A stretch of DNA of 64,000 nucleotides, from positions 2,914,001 through 2,978,000 of the forward strand of contig OX424564.1 of assembly GCA_949152475.1 (NCBI GenBank). The letters are read 5' to 3'. How positions within the stretch are numbered: position 1 is the stretch's first letter; every line of letters begins with the position of its first letter. Under the pieces are notes generated by a model, which worked only from the letters and a program-made list of their open reading frames with translations, was not told the DNA's origin and did not search any database. The translations under genes were made by a program, and so were the position numbers. Positions 21,501 through 34,644 of this stretch are shown in pieces. This stretch comes from Terebella lapidaria. Taxonomy: Eukaryota > Annelida > Polychaeta > Terebellida > Terebellidae.

Positions 21501-22244
21501 AGAGCATACATACCTTTACATATATTCAACTGGATGAGCAACTATGTATCTGAATTTAGAGACAATTTTATATAGGGCTAGAAGCTGATTTTGAGATGCA
21601 TCTGAGTAGAATTGGGTGTCTTAGAACAAAATACTGCGCCAGTATTTGAAGCTCCAATATAAATTAATACATCCATGTCGCCGGTAATGACATAACGTCT
21701 AGGTATATAATGTGAATAGACACCGTTAATTTGACCTGCATTGAACCAATGTCAGTTTCAGTATACAAATCCCACGGAATGTTTTTTCTTGACATTCCAA
21801 ACAACATGATGACCTCACAATTCCAAATAGCTGAAATGAATTGCATAAAATAAGTATACTTTATCTAAAATCAAAATTATGTAAAAATGAAGAAATGCAA
21901 TGAAATTGTTTCGTCGAACATATACATACTTGCTTCATGATTCCTGATTCAATTCTAGATGGTCTGAAATTTGGTGGAAAAATACGGTTTTATGCCAAAT
22001 GGAAACACACAATTTCAAATTGATCCGACCATCCTAAACGAAGTTATGGCCAAAAATCATGTGAGGTTTTGTGTTGAACTTGAATATACAATGCCCAAGT
22101 CGATGACAATAAAGCATTTTAAAGACATGATACTTCTCATTGGTGTTATCAGTGGCATCTTTACAGAGGGTGGGGGTTGGGGGGAGGGGGCGGGGGGCGA
22201 CATAAACCTGGCTGTGATTGCTTCATCACATTCAATACAAATTA
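18591..22244. other. Gene-free DNA upstream of the FkbM gene
   Basis: No exon, RNA gene or large repeat recognised. G-rich and C-rich runs occur at 22165-22200 just outside the foldback element. Confidence 0.5.
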
Positions 22245-25200
22245 GTGCCCGGGCCCATTTTGACCCCCGTGCACCCCCCCCCCCAGAACCCTCCCCCACT
22301 GGTATCCTTTTGTCCATTAGGATGTACTGAATGAAATAAAACATGTTAACATTAAAAATATAGGGATGAACTTCATGTTAACACCCTGTAAACATGGGTA
22401 CCCCTAAATGCATTTTTCGCGATTTTCGCATACTTGAAATAAGGGGGTATACTTGGTAAATAGCCTACTATGTCAGTTTTATGGCACGGATCACTACATG
22501 GTATACACCGTTGGAAAGGTAATTGAATTACCTATCAAGTAATGTCTTCAGATCAGATATAGGTCAAAAATATTTATCTGCCTATGACCAGTCAAATAAA
22601 ATTTTCATCGACAACTCTGAACAAATTCCCCGAATCCATCATGTAGTACATGGAATGCGTTTATCCCCTGTAAATCCCTCAAATTCTCAAGCCACTGGTA
22701 TAACTTCATTCTCTAAGGCCCACTGAATGGAGAAAAACGTGTTACCAGTGAATATATAGGGATAAATTTCCTTGTTGACACCCTTTGAAAACGGGTTCTG
22801 CTAAACACATCTTTCGCAATTTACGTATACTCAAAAATAAGGGGGTATACTTGGTAAATAGCCTACTTTGTCGGTTTCATTTCACAGATCACTACATGTT
22901 ATATATCATTGGAAAGATAATTGATTTATCTATCCAGTGATGTCTTTAAATTGCATGTATCTTGAATATTGATTTGTCTACGGTCAGTCAAATAAGTTTG
23001 TCATTAACAACTCTGAACAAATTTAATGAATCCCACACATAGTACATGGGATCAGTTTATGCCCAGTGAACGATTCCGATTCTCCACCCACTGGTATAAC
23101 TTTGTCCACTAAGGCCTACTGAATGGAGGAAAGATGTTTACAGTAAATATATATGGCCGAGGGATAAACTTCATTGCTGATACCCTTGGAAAACGGGTTC
23201 CCCTAAACACATCTTTCGTGATTTACGTATACTAAGAAATGAAATTAATGGGGTATACTTAGTAAATAGCCCACCGTGTCAATTCCATAAAACTGAGCGG
23301 TACATGCTATACGCCATTGGAATGGGAATTGAATTACCTATCCATTGATGTCTTCAGGTCTAATATGTATGGAATATTTATCTTTTTATGGTCATTCGGA
23401 TGAAAAAACTGAATATGTTTATTGTCATGCATTGTAGTCCACCTGGAACGGTATTCTGTCCTCTTTCCAGTACTTTATCAGAAACACAGTGTTTCCATTC
23501 AAAATGAACTATGATGAACGATCAGTTCAATGCTACAAACGAAGAATTTTAAAAGAAACTTTTATTTTCTGAGTATCATGGATTTCAAACGAACTTGCCA
23601 ACATATATACTAGTTAAATATACATGACAATACCCGATAATTTATGCTGATTATATCAAATAAGGATTTAAAAATTGTCAGACAGTTTGAAGGATTTGCG
23701 TTCAGATGATGTGTAGTGCCGAGAGGCAGCACAACCTATCTGGGCCCATGATATATTTGCATCGTGAACAGCAGAAAATGAAATTCTAAAACATATAATA
23801 TTATGCTAGTAGAGTTGAGTATACACAAGATGAATACATCAAATTCATAGGCAGCAACATTTTTGGGAGCCTCGTGAATATGTTATGGGAAGTTAGGTTG
23901 CAACAGTATATCTATAAATATATCTGATTCCACAATATTCTCCACCCTTTTTCAGACAACACAAACCACAGTACAAATCAGACAGGACAACCATAACATG
24001 TGGAAACATCAAACAATTCAACAGTACATATAGATGAGATTCAATCAGACTCTCAAGCTACCCTTCACCAATGATGCCTAACCACCATCAGCATTTGCAT
24101 CATTGCCACCAAAGTCTTCAGCACAGCCAATTCAACTTCTTCTCCAGCGCCAGAGTCCTTCATGTAATTGCCGTGCATATATATTACCATTGAATTGAGC
24201 AGTGAAGTGAAGGCAATTGAAAAGGTGAGGCAATGATGATGATGAATAGGCATATTGGGTAACGTCCAGCTTGAAAGTCCACCAATGGACTGTAGTACAT
24301 TAGCATACTACACGTTATGTACAACATACTTGGGCGTTAAAGGGTATATATCACGAAAATTGGATATTGGTTTTTGTTATGTATGTGAAAGCACTATTTG
24401 AACTGAACAAAATGGTCTTCACAGCATATTGATATCATGATTAATTCCAAAGTTGTGGCACTTCAAACATGTATATATTTACAGAATCTCGCAACAGAAT
24501 CTGACAGGTAATTAATATGCAAATGAGATGTGTGACGTCATTGACAGACTGCTTTCTGATTAGGCATTTTAAAATGGAAAATTGATACCGTTTGTATCCA
24601 TATTTGTTCACCAAAATCCAGTTTTTATGGTTTTTAGTTGGAATAGTCAGTGTTTACATGAAATTTGTGGTTGTTATGGCAACTAATGGCCTAGCTGGGC
24701 CCTTAGCAACCATGGTTGCTAGGGCCAATATATAATTAAAAACGAGATATACATGAATGAAACCATTTCAGACAATAGAGTAATAGCAATATATTGAGGA
24801 AAATATCAGCAAAATGTCTGAACACAACCCTTAACAACCAGTACAGGCATTGGAAACCAGCGATGATAGGACACATTAACTTAACATGGCTCTAAACGTC
24901 AGTGATTTCTCAGGCCTGTATCGGTTGCTAAGGAGTGTTTTTGTACATTTCGTTGATCAATTACACAAAATATGGTCACTACCCGGTAATCTAAATTGGT
25001 TTGATACTTTTAGGTCTTGTTTTAAATTGAATACCAGCCAATGCAACATGGTTGCTAAGGGCTAAATCAGTCCATTGGTTGCCATGGCAACTAAAATTGA
25101 TATGCATTCACTGACTATTCTTACTGTACAATATACCTGATAAGTTTTAGTGACCTAACATAAGCTTAAATGCCTAAGTGACTTATTTAAACACCTCATT

Positions 25201-26958
25201 AAAAAGCAATCTGTCAATGACGTCACACATATTATCTGTATACTAATTAGCTGACAGAATTTTCAAGACTATTGGGAGAAATTTGCCAGATTTTCAATAT
25301 TAAAATAGCTATAACTTTTTAACAAATCGAGATATCAACATTCAGTAAAGACTGTTCTATTCAGCTCAACGAGTGGCTTCAAATAAAATGATATCATATT
25401 TTCGTGATATATATACCCTTTAATAGGTATATATTCATATTAAGAAGTATGTTGTCATTTGAAGTCCGGGACACTAAAAAAATACAGTTTCCGACTAAGT
25501 TTTCGTTCTTGGATTACAACGCATGACAATAAACATATTCAGTTCAACATGTACACGTTAGCAACTTATCATAGCCATTTGATTCAGAAATACGAAAATT
25601 GCATAGATTTTCACGGAAATCATGCACTTTTACCTGTTTGTGAGAGAACAGGTAGTATATCTCGTATCCTCTTCATTCAAATTTGTTTTTTCTATCTAGG
25701 AGAAGGAATTGAACGATTCTCTTTCAGATCAGAAAAAAGGGGAAAAATTATTAGGTTGAATCCAGTCAAGATGATGGGAACCCAACGGATTATGTCAGAA
25801 TTGTCCATGATGACCATAAACAGACAAATATATTATACAGATCAGGTTTGAAGACATCACTGGATAGACAATTCAATGCTCATTCCAATGGTATTATGAC
25901 TTGTATCGATCAGTGCTATGAGACCAACACTGTAGGCTATTTACCAAGTACATGTATACCCCCTTAATTTGAGTATATGTATCAAGAAAAATGTGTTTTG
26001 GGGAACCCGTTTTCGAAGGGTATCAGCAATGAAGTTTATCCCTAGTCCATATATATTTACTGTTAACATCTTTCCTCCATTCAATAGGCCTTAGTGGACA
26101 AAGTTATACCAGTGGGTGGAGAATCGGAATCGTTCACTGGGCATAACCTGATCCCATGTACTATGTGTGGGATTCATTCAATTTGTTCAAAGTTGTTAAT
26201 GACAAATTTATTTGACTGACCATAGACACATCAATATTCGAGATAGATGCAATTTGAAGACATCATTGGATAGATAAATCAATCATCTTTCCAATGGTAT
26301 ATAACATGTAGTGATCTGTGAAATGAAACCGACAAAGTAGGGTATTTACCAAGTATACCCCCTTATTTTTTAGTATACGTAAATTGCGAAAGATGTGTTT
26401 AGCAGAACCCGTTTTCAAAGGGTGTCAACAAGGAAATTTATCCCTATATATTTACTGATAACACGTTTCTCCATTCAGTGGGCCTTAGAGGATGAAGTTA
26501 TACCAGTGGCTTGAGAATTTGAGGGATTCACAGGGGATAAACTCATTCCATGTACTACATGATTGATTCGGGGAATTTGTTAAGGGTTGTCGATGAAAAT
26601 TATTTTTGACTGGTCATAGACAGATAAATATTTGACCTATATGTGATCTGAAGACATTACTTGATAGGTAATTCAATTACCTTCCCAACGGTATATACCA
26701 TGTAGTGATCAGTGCCATAAAACTGACATAGTAGGCTATTTACCAAGTATACCCCCTTATTTCGAGTATGCGAAAATTGCGAAAAATGCATTTAGGGGTA
26801 CCCATGTTTACAGGGTGTTAACATGAAGTTCATCCCTATATTTTTAATGTTAACATGTTTTATTCCATTCAGTACATCCTAATGGACAAAATGATACCAG
26901 TGGGGGAGGGTTCGGGGGGGGGGGGGGGGTGCACGGGGGTCAAAATGGGCCCGGGCAC
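22245..26958. mobile_element. 4.7 kb foldback element with arms of 395 bp tandem units
   Basis: The ends are exact inverted copies starting GTGCCCGGGCCCATTTTGAC and running into C-runs (G-runs on the right), flanked by TA on both sides (22243-22244 and 26959-26960). Each arm is about 1.1 kb (22245-23410 and 25850-26958) and contains about three copies of a 395 bp unit: the marker CACTGGTAT occurs at 22298, 22693 and 23089, and its complement at about 26107, 26503 and 26898. Arms align in opposite orientation with modest divergence. The centre has no transposase ORF, so the element is non-autonomous. TA flanks suggest a Tc1/mariner-type or similar enzyme, while the layout recalls Drosophila Foldback and Galileo. 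Confidence 0.9.
24337..25423. mobile_element. TTAA-flanked inverted-repeat element inside the foldback
   Basis: The ends TTAAAGGGTATATATCACG and its complement CGTGATATATATACCCTTTAA mark about 1.09 kb with TTAA at each side. Inner parts of the ends also pair (the TGACGTCA regions at about 24535 and 25218). The centre has the self-complementary GCAACCATGGTTGC at about 24706. The related element at about 62205-63112 shares the same inner motifs and TATTTTC/GAAAATA ends. No ORF is found; it is non-autonomous. Confidence 0.8.
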
Positions 26959-28388
26959 TAAATCGTTAAAGCGACTACAGTAAGGGTCATTACCGTATAA
27001 AGCTATAATAGTAGTTGAGCTTTGACGTCTACAGATCGGTGGAGCTGCTATATGCATCAACATAGATACGTGTACGGTTTTTGCCATTCGTGTGAAAAGC
27101 CATGAAAAACTAGTATTGTTAACCCTGCATGAATCCTCCTCTCTAATAAGTCTATTAGTACCATGTGTCACTCCCAAATAGTGTATGCTGGATTCCGAAA
27201 TGGTATATTGCATTAGAGTATCAGACAGTCCGACAGTCCAGTAAAGTCAGCATGTCTGTTCTTTAAAAAAGTGTCATTTTCGTTTCAGAAGGTTCATTAG
27301 TTCATCATCCGCACAATTGGATGCTATTAGTAATACAGCATAGATTGGATGCTGGTCGTCCAATACAGAGATTAAGGGATTCAGAATAGTTATATTGTGT
27401 TGGATTCTATATCGGACTCTCCATCATCCAATATTCGTCATATAAATACTTATCCCTATTGAATTTGGCAATCTATGTGGTCCTCATATTTTTTGACGGA
27501 GACGTTCGGTCAAACCCACCAAAAGAATCCAAACAAGTCTGTTTCGACATGCGTTTTGTAGCATAATCATGGAAACCGGGGATGAGAGTCTTCAGCCTGA
27601 TTACATAAATGCAAATGTCATAATCGATATTAGCTAGACGACCCGACATAATCAGCACGGCGGCAGCCCAGACCAACCTGCTATATGTTTTATGGGTTTT
27701 CAATTCAAAATTCAACACCGCTACAACGGTGTGATGATCATTATATGACACTGTTTCAAAAACCTGTGGAAGCGATATTTTGTGGATAGTTTGATAAATT
27801 TTGATCAAAATTTGACAAAATCCAATAGCTTATGGCCTTGAAGAGTACCGGGGTCAGCATTAATAGTTATTCTATCTAATTATAAAGTTATAATTTTCGA
27901 TCATGTCTTGTAAATATGCCGGTTTTTTTTTCAAACGTTAATAAGTAAAGTATCTCTCCTAGTAGACTATTGCATTAAACATATAAATACATGTATTAGA
28001 AAATGTATTCGCCGTTTTTCTGTGTTCGGAGCCTTTTTTAAAGCTTCCTTACAGGGAAGCTTTTTCTTTAAGCTTCCATATCTTATCGTTTTCCTCAGTC
28101 CTATATATGTTCCCGGTCAAATATTTCAGACCCATTTACAAGCGTATTCTCGCAGTCAACATTATGCGTCAACACCGACTTTCATAGTTGGTGTCTTGAA
28201 ATGTCATGTCTTTCATTGCCCAAATCCTTCTTCCAAGTAGTTTGAAAGATTAAACATGTACATCACAATCAAATGGATATCAACAAGTGTCTCATATTTA
28301 GGACAATAACTTCGTTTGCATATTTATTATGGAATCAATGACGGATGTCACATGTAGGGCAAGAAATGCTCACTTTTTCCACAAAAAC
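26959..28388. other. Gene-free DNA
   Basis: No gene recognised. A short hairpin, AAAGCTTCC with GGAAGCTTT, lies at about 28039-28064. Confidence 0.5.
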
Positions 28389-28588
28389 AAATGATTATCC
28401 CGATTGGATATATTTATGGGTTAATTAAGTTACATGAAATTGTCTCGATTTTGCCTGACACCAGATTTGAGATTGGATATAACGTATTAAATGATTATCC
28501 CGATTGGATATATTTATGGGTTAATTAGTTTACATGAAATTGTCTCGATTTTGCCTGACACCAGATTTGAGATTGGATATAACGTATT
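28389..28588. repeat. 100 bp tandem duplication
   Basis: Two head-to-tail copies start at 28389 and 28489 with AAATGATTATCCCGATTGG and end in GATATAACGTATTA. They differ at only one or two positions, so the duplication is recent. Confidence 0.95.
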
Positions 28589-29456
28589 ATGAATGGTCTC
28601 CAATCTCATTCAACCCACTCCGATGTCTGCTCTCAGAATCTATCAGTGTTCCACATACTAGTACCGTGATAGTGGGACTGCAGTATATTAAGTCCAGCAA
28701 ATTCGAGTCGCAAGTACATGTACCTACCACTTTCAAACTTTTTTTGGTTGCCTGGTTTAGCTTATCACCAATGTCGATCCCTGGCTTTGGCATTATGTGA
28801 GGTGGTATGTGGTCGCCAAAACTGAACACGAATTTCACAGTATTTACCACGCCGATATCCGTGACAGTAAAAGATGAAAAAACAGGACATACTCAGCACC
28901 ATGCACACACGGTACTCACAAATGTTCTTTCCTGCGCGTCTGTCATTAAAAGATCCGCGATAGGCTGGGTGACTGTCTGCCTGCATGCCAATTGGATTGG
29001 AACCAATCACACATTCAACGCGGAAACTGCGCAAACAGGTTATCATCTTTCATTTCTTGCGTCAGAAAACACATGTCGACTCCAAATTTAGAAACCATTC
29101 ATATCGGTTTGTCAACTTTTGTGGTTATTTTAATGGTATGTTTGTGTTCAATTTTAGCGTTGCCTCATTACGTTTTTTTCAATGCAAATTTAATGCTTGA
29201 TATGAAGCACCGGTTTTGCCCACGGTGGGAAACGCAGAAAAGCAATAGCACATATTTCCTTCACATATATCCAATTAAATGAGACGTTAAAGTCTGAATT
29301 CATACTCGATTAGACTTAATCTGATAGCTTTTATGATCGTTTTATTAGGATGTATGTGTCTCGTTTTGGTACTCTTGCCAGACATTTCAATTCCGTTACT
29401 GTGAATATTCCCATAAAATAGTCTGAATTTAGACAAGCACAAGTGTATCAGTCCTC
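28589..29456. other. Gene-free DNA upstream of a putative promoter
   Basis: Overlapping short ORFs at 28800-29290 on both strands lack any domain or splice support. I see no repeat. Confidence 0.45.
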
Positions 29457-29562
29457 TATATAAGTCCAAAAGTGCATGGACTCAAACACATCACCTGAAT
29501 CTCCAGGCCACAAAGAACATTTTAGGCATCTTGTGAAGTCTCGCCATACAGTTAAGGTAAGT
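29457..29562 (+). promoter_or_regulatory. TATA box and inferred non-coding first exon of trefoil gene 1
   Basis: TATATAAG at 29457-29464 would place a transcription start near 29488. About 70 bp later a strong donor AAG|GTAAGT stands at 29556/29557. The coding exon at 39438 is preceded by an acceptor with no in-frame start before it, so an upstream non-coding exon is expected. The first 65 bp after this donor resemble the sequence after an equivalent donor (AAG|GTAAGT at 63114/63115) upstream of trefoil gene 2, including a shared TATCAGTTATGCA. The assignment is inference and needs transcript data. Confidence 0.5.
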
Positions 29563-29636
29563 AATTATTAGCCTTTTTTCCGAGGACAGGGGAATGAGTG
29601 CAGTTATCAGTTATGCAAATCCACCAAGTGGTTTTC

Positions 29637-30170
29637 AGGTTACCGGACCTTTGGTCCGATAACCTATAGCTGTGGCGTTGCGTCCGTCGTCTGTCTACAT
29701 TTTAATGTTTACTGCGAATCTTCTTGAAATTCTGCACAAAATGCCTTAAAATATTTCAATAGGGATGAAATTTCGGTCTTTTTTGTCAAAAACAGTCAAT
29801 TTTGGACTTTTGCAGCCACTTTCTCGAAAAATGTCTGATCAGATCTCAGAGTTTTGTCTCGGAAGATTTTCCTGATATACATCTGTGACGTGTATAAGTT
29901 TTGTTGCCCTTAATGCCGGTCTGCGCGTTGCGGCCATTTTCATTTTTTCAACAGGTCCCAAATGGCACTTCTCCATTTTTAATTCTCCTATGCTTTATAA
30001 TGGGACACATTATTCCTAATATCTCATCCAATATTGAGATTGTAGATTATGAATTAATTGTACACATATAGGAAATGATACTACCGAAAATTTTCATGAG
30101 CTTGAATTTAACCTTTGATCTTATTTTCAAGGTTTACAGCACAAAATAACTAATATTTCATATATGACTC
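29637..30170 (+). repeat. Dispersed repeat with half-site tail (copy 1)
   Basis: It starts at a hairpin, GGTTACCGGACC / GGTCCGATAACC (29638-29665), then a CGTCCGTCG segment. It goes on with GTGACGTGT, GGCCATTTTCATTTT, GGTCCCAAATGG and TCAATATTGAGATT blocks and ends in degenerate TTTAACCTTTGATCTTATTTTCAAGGTT. The same blocks in the same order recur at about 40850-41440 and in part at 42120-42800. Confidence 0.75.
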
Positions 30171-31913
30171 TTCGTTTCCGGCAAGTATGTTAGTCAGTTT
30201 GTTTGTTACTTGCCGGAATCTACGATTTTGGCGAGTTTGTTGATGTGTTCGTGGATGGATGGATGTGTTTGTTACTTGGCGAAAATCGAAGATTTCGCCA
30301 AGTATCTTGGTCACCTGCATCCGGATGTTAGTTTGTTCAATTCAAAGTATTTGTTCGCACTCTATAGGCCACAATTTTCGTGTGATCCAGACCAAATTTC
30401 ACACAAACATCCTCTAACTTAGATCAGCCCAACTTTCCCGGGTCGAGGGTTGAATAATGACATCACAAAAATTGTCATAAATGAGAAAATCCCTATCTGT
30501 CATCATGGACGAATTTTCAAAATTTCACACAGCAATCAAATTTGGACAGATAGTCCTGAAATTTAGTACATCGATATATATTAAAATGAATATTTTTAGC
30601 ACACTGATATGGATACATATATGATTTTAAAATGACTATCTGGTTGTATGAGGTACAATTGACAAAATGAAACAATTACTTACTTATATTGGCAGGGGTA
30701 ATTGGTGGAATTATGTTTTGCTAATAGAAACATATTGGATTTCACCCCTTCATGTCAAGTCAATCTGGTTTGGTACAAAATGGTTTCTTGTCGCTGTTTG
30801 TTGTATTTTGTTTCTTGGAAAGGTGAATAATTGGCGAGAGAAGGAAGAATATTTAAATATCAAGCAGAAAGCTATAAAACCCCTTCCGGACAAACGCTTT
30901 GCCTTGTTTCGTACAATATTTAATTGTATTTTCCTGAGCTATTTTTAGTTTGTGTCATGATAGACTTAGCTAATGATTCATTCACGATGGGTTTTGTGTT
31001 GTTTTCTTCGCACAACATCACGGGGGTGGATCGGAACGGGTTCTTGTAAAAAATGTACGCACTCTCGGTGTTGAAGTGGTTATGCTACTGATTCTCGCAT
31101 GAAAAAACAAAACAGCATGACAGAGGCCATGCCATTCCCCATAAATCCATGAGGCCCAGGGAAAAAGATGTATTTCCCGAAAACGAATGGTTCCATGACC
31201 TGTTAGACTATTCGTATTGGATTAGCATATTGACGTGGGGAGAGGGTACAGCTAGGGTGGGGGCCACACCCAATCACTGACATCGATACATTTTCTCCGA
31301 ATCTTCACGGAACAGCATATAATATCACCAAAATTATATATTGTGGTATCGAAGATGTCATGTGCACAGTTTGTTGGAATCGGTAATGAATTAGGACCAT
31401 GAAAATGAGTTGTCGTGATATTATCATGTTACGCGTTTTTGCAAGAACCGATTCAGTGCAGAAATTATGGACACGCGTTCTTGCAAATGTTACATGTGTA
31501 GATGTGACGGTCATTAAAATGCTATGAGATCGAAATTGATAATGCTTATTGAAAAATTGTATAGTGGTGATAAATCACGTTGGATTGCAATATTTATTCA
31601 CCACGTTGTGTGGAGTCTAACGCCTGGGCCCAGGCTGCAGTATGGTGCATACGGGATATATAAGTGTTTTATCGGATTCAGATATCCCGACAAGCTTATG
31701 TGCCCTAAATATTTTACAAAAGACATGCTTCCTGCAATGAAGTATCATTGAGCATGTGAAAATTAATCATAATCATAGGTTCGTCCATAATTCTATACTT
31801 AAAGAACGCGTAGCTTGCGTTTTCAAGAACGCGTAACATTCCAAATTTACCACCAACAGAGAGAATTTGCAGGTCTTATGGCGGTTGCTTTGATACTATA
31901 TGCTATACACTAC
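30171..31913. other. Intronic DNA without recognised features
   Basis: Short repeats of the TTGGCGAAAATC/TTGCCGGAATC type occur at 30175-30310, as often seen at borders of invertebrate dispersed repeats. An ORF at 30667-30948 has no supporting context. Confidence 0.45.
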
Positions 31914-33027
31914 TTAAAGTGATATTGGCATAAAAACTATGTTTTTCCAAATCAATTACATGTATGCTTGTGGTATGAGAAAACTAGGTTACAAAACACA
32001 CTATGCTTGATCAGATGGATAAATCAAGCATTTGACAGTGCTAGCAGCCGCTTTTCTTTTGTTTTGTGCGCCACTCAGAGGGTGGATTCGATTGGTAGGT
32101 TCTGCTGGTTCTGGAACTGGTTCTGTGAGTGTCGGTCACTCGTTTGGATGGAACTCCGCGTTCTGTCCAGTTCCAGAACCAGTCAGAACTCTTTTTCCAG
32201 TTCCACCCGATGAGCAGAATTGACGGAACGGAACTTTGGTAGAACGTCAAACGCACGCTGGGACGCTCTACTGAACATCACATGAGGGGGGGTGGGGGGG
32301 GGGGGAAGAGGGGGGGGGGGTTAAAACAGCATTACGTAAATTTTAAAGACGACGAATGGAGAAAAAATAATATTTAGGACTTTTTTTCATTATATATTAG
32401 AATCATATGAGTTATAAATGATAGCAACGATATTTCCAATGTATACGCGTCGTGGTGTCCTGCGGGCGCTCTGGAGTAGTGACTCCTCTTGAAAAGGTTT
32501 TCACCGAGTATTGTGACATCACGATAAGTCAACCTCTGACGTTCAATTTTTAGTCCGACATGCAGCATTCAAATGCAGATTGCGAAAATTCTGCGGCAGT
32601 GACCTCCACATCTTATTTCAATTATATTGCATATTGAGTAACATACTTGTAATTTGAATGGACTGATACCATGTTCAACACATTTTCACGGAAATTGAAA
32701 TATAAAATTATCTTCAGTATATAATCAAAATGATAGACCAAATGTGAAATTGAAGAAACCATTATTATTTTAATATTTATGCAGTCAAATGTCATTTGTA
32801 TGAATGAAACTTACGTAGCGCACACACAGCTTTACATCGTGTCATTTCTAAATTACGTGTAGTGTAGATATCCATGATAAATAGCCTACCGTTCGATTTC
32901 AAGATTTCCATCGATATTCGTGACATATTGCAAATGTATGGCGCCCCGTTCGTGCCACCAAAAAGGGAAGTAATTTTTTTATTTATCTCATACGTATGAA
33001 ATAAAAAGTCTTACGTAGGAGATACTA

Positions 33028-34644
33028 GGGTAGTTTCACCAGACCGTCCATTCATTTAGTCGTACTCCAATAGTCGGAGTCGCGCATAAAACCACAAAGT
33101 TGTCATTTGTAATGCACGGTTACACTGCCTGGGAATTGTGTCGGACCAATGTTGGTGTATGTGTTACCCGATGCGTACGATGTACATGCAGATACATAGA
33201 GTAGTACATCACGCTTTCTTCATCATGTATTATATTGTATGTGCCTGAAGAATAAAATGCCTGAGTAGTACTCGTTTTGTTTTCACGATATTCCTGTTGC
33301 TCATTGTGCCTACAGACGATTATATCGCACAGTTGGGGAGGATTGATTGAATTCATCTTTACAAACATTACAGACTGTTCTCGTGCACAAGCAGGCTCAG
33401 GCCAATGTATACCATGTATACCTACTTGTATTATTTATGTAAATAACTAACTGCCCAATGCCTGACTGCCTCTTTCTAATATCCACAGAAATGGACGGCC
33501 AGGCTTTAAATGTGTCACATGGATATCACCACAATTTCTCATTGATATGAATAATATGATTAACCTACAGTGCACGTAGGCTAAATAATCCAGTGTAGGC
33601 CTAATTGATAACTTGAATGCAATAAACAAATCCAGAATCATTGACATGTATTGATATTTTAATATATTCGTTTTAATACATATTCATGCCATATACTAAC
33701 TGAAGCATATACACATGTACACCCTTTGACAAAAGTCTGGAATCACTTAACACTTCAAGAAATAGTCAAATATTTTACAACATAGGATAAATTCAGTGAC
33801 AAGATAAAACAATTTTGAAGTATGTCATTAATAACTATTTTTTCCTCATGTATCGCAATGTGAAGCAACAGGTGTGGTAACATTCAGGGAGCTACCAATG
33901 AGTGTAACATGAGCTACATGAGATCGGTTCTGAGGCCACAGGAAAAATAAAACCAAACTAAGTCATGAACGCACTGCTATAGTATCGATTGGCTCACTAT
34001 ATAATATTTTGAAGGGGTGATTCCAGACTTTTGTCAAAGAGTATAGTTTGGGGAAACGTGGTTTAAATAACAAAAACCTGATGATTCAAAGTTTGCAGGC
34101 TTGTTTATATTTTGAGGGAATGAATTACAATAATGTAATTAAAACTAACATCACAAGATTTTGATGATACCTATAAAAAGACCTAAAATGGAAAATTTCT
34201 AGTGTTTCTAGTGTTTGAAGCCCGAACAAACAATAGAAAACACTGGAGTCATCACGGAATACAGTGTGTAACATGTAGCCTAGTCCATCACACTGTTGCA
34301 CCTGATCGAATTAGACTAGTATATAATTTTCAATAACTTATGAAAAATTTCCATTAATCCATAACAAACTCCATCAATCAGGTGTATGATAAGTCCATAA
34401 GTACTCAATCACGAGCCAAAACTCCTATGCCTAGAAAAACCTACATGCTTTTCTAGGCATCAACTGATTAATTGAATTCGCCGACTATTACCATCCGTAT
34501 ATGCGCACTCTGTGTATATCCAAACACATTTGCAGTGAACAGTGTCAATGCAGTGACCAACGGATTTTTGACACGGTCCCGTTCCAGTGACTGAGTCGAA
34601 GTCGTACATACGATTATAAAATAGTCGTGCTGATGAAACTACCC
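33028..34644. mobile_element. TA-flanked inverted-repeat element (nest level 4)
   Basis: The ends GGGTAGTTTCA and TGAAACTACCC are flanked by TA (33026-33027, 34645-34646). On both sides the 21 bp satellite continues, showing insertion into it. The next bases also pair imperfectly (TCGTACTCC region with the CGAAGTCGTA region). It is 1.6 kb with no intact ORF. Confidence 0.8.
33720..34043. mobile_element. 324 bp Tc1-like MITE (nest level 5)
   Basis: The ends CTTTGACAAAAGTCTGGAATCAC and complement are near-perfect inverted repeats with TA on each side (33718-33719, 34044-34045). Such ends are typical of Tc1/mariner-type elements. There is no coding capacity. It is the innermost of the nested elements. 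Confidence 0.85.

Noticed and set aside
25459..25851. 130-codon plus-strand ORF
   Set aside because: It runs into the right arm of the foldback element, has no domain, and no homologous ORF exists in the left arm.
28807..29282. Cluster of overlapping 70-96 codon ORFs on both strands
   Set aside because: Overlapping frames without domains, splice sites or consistent composition; likely chance.
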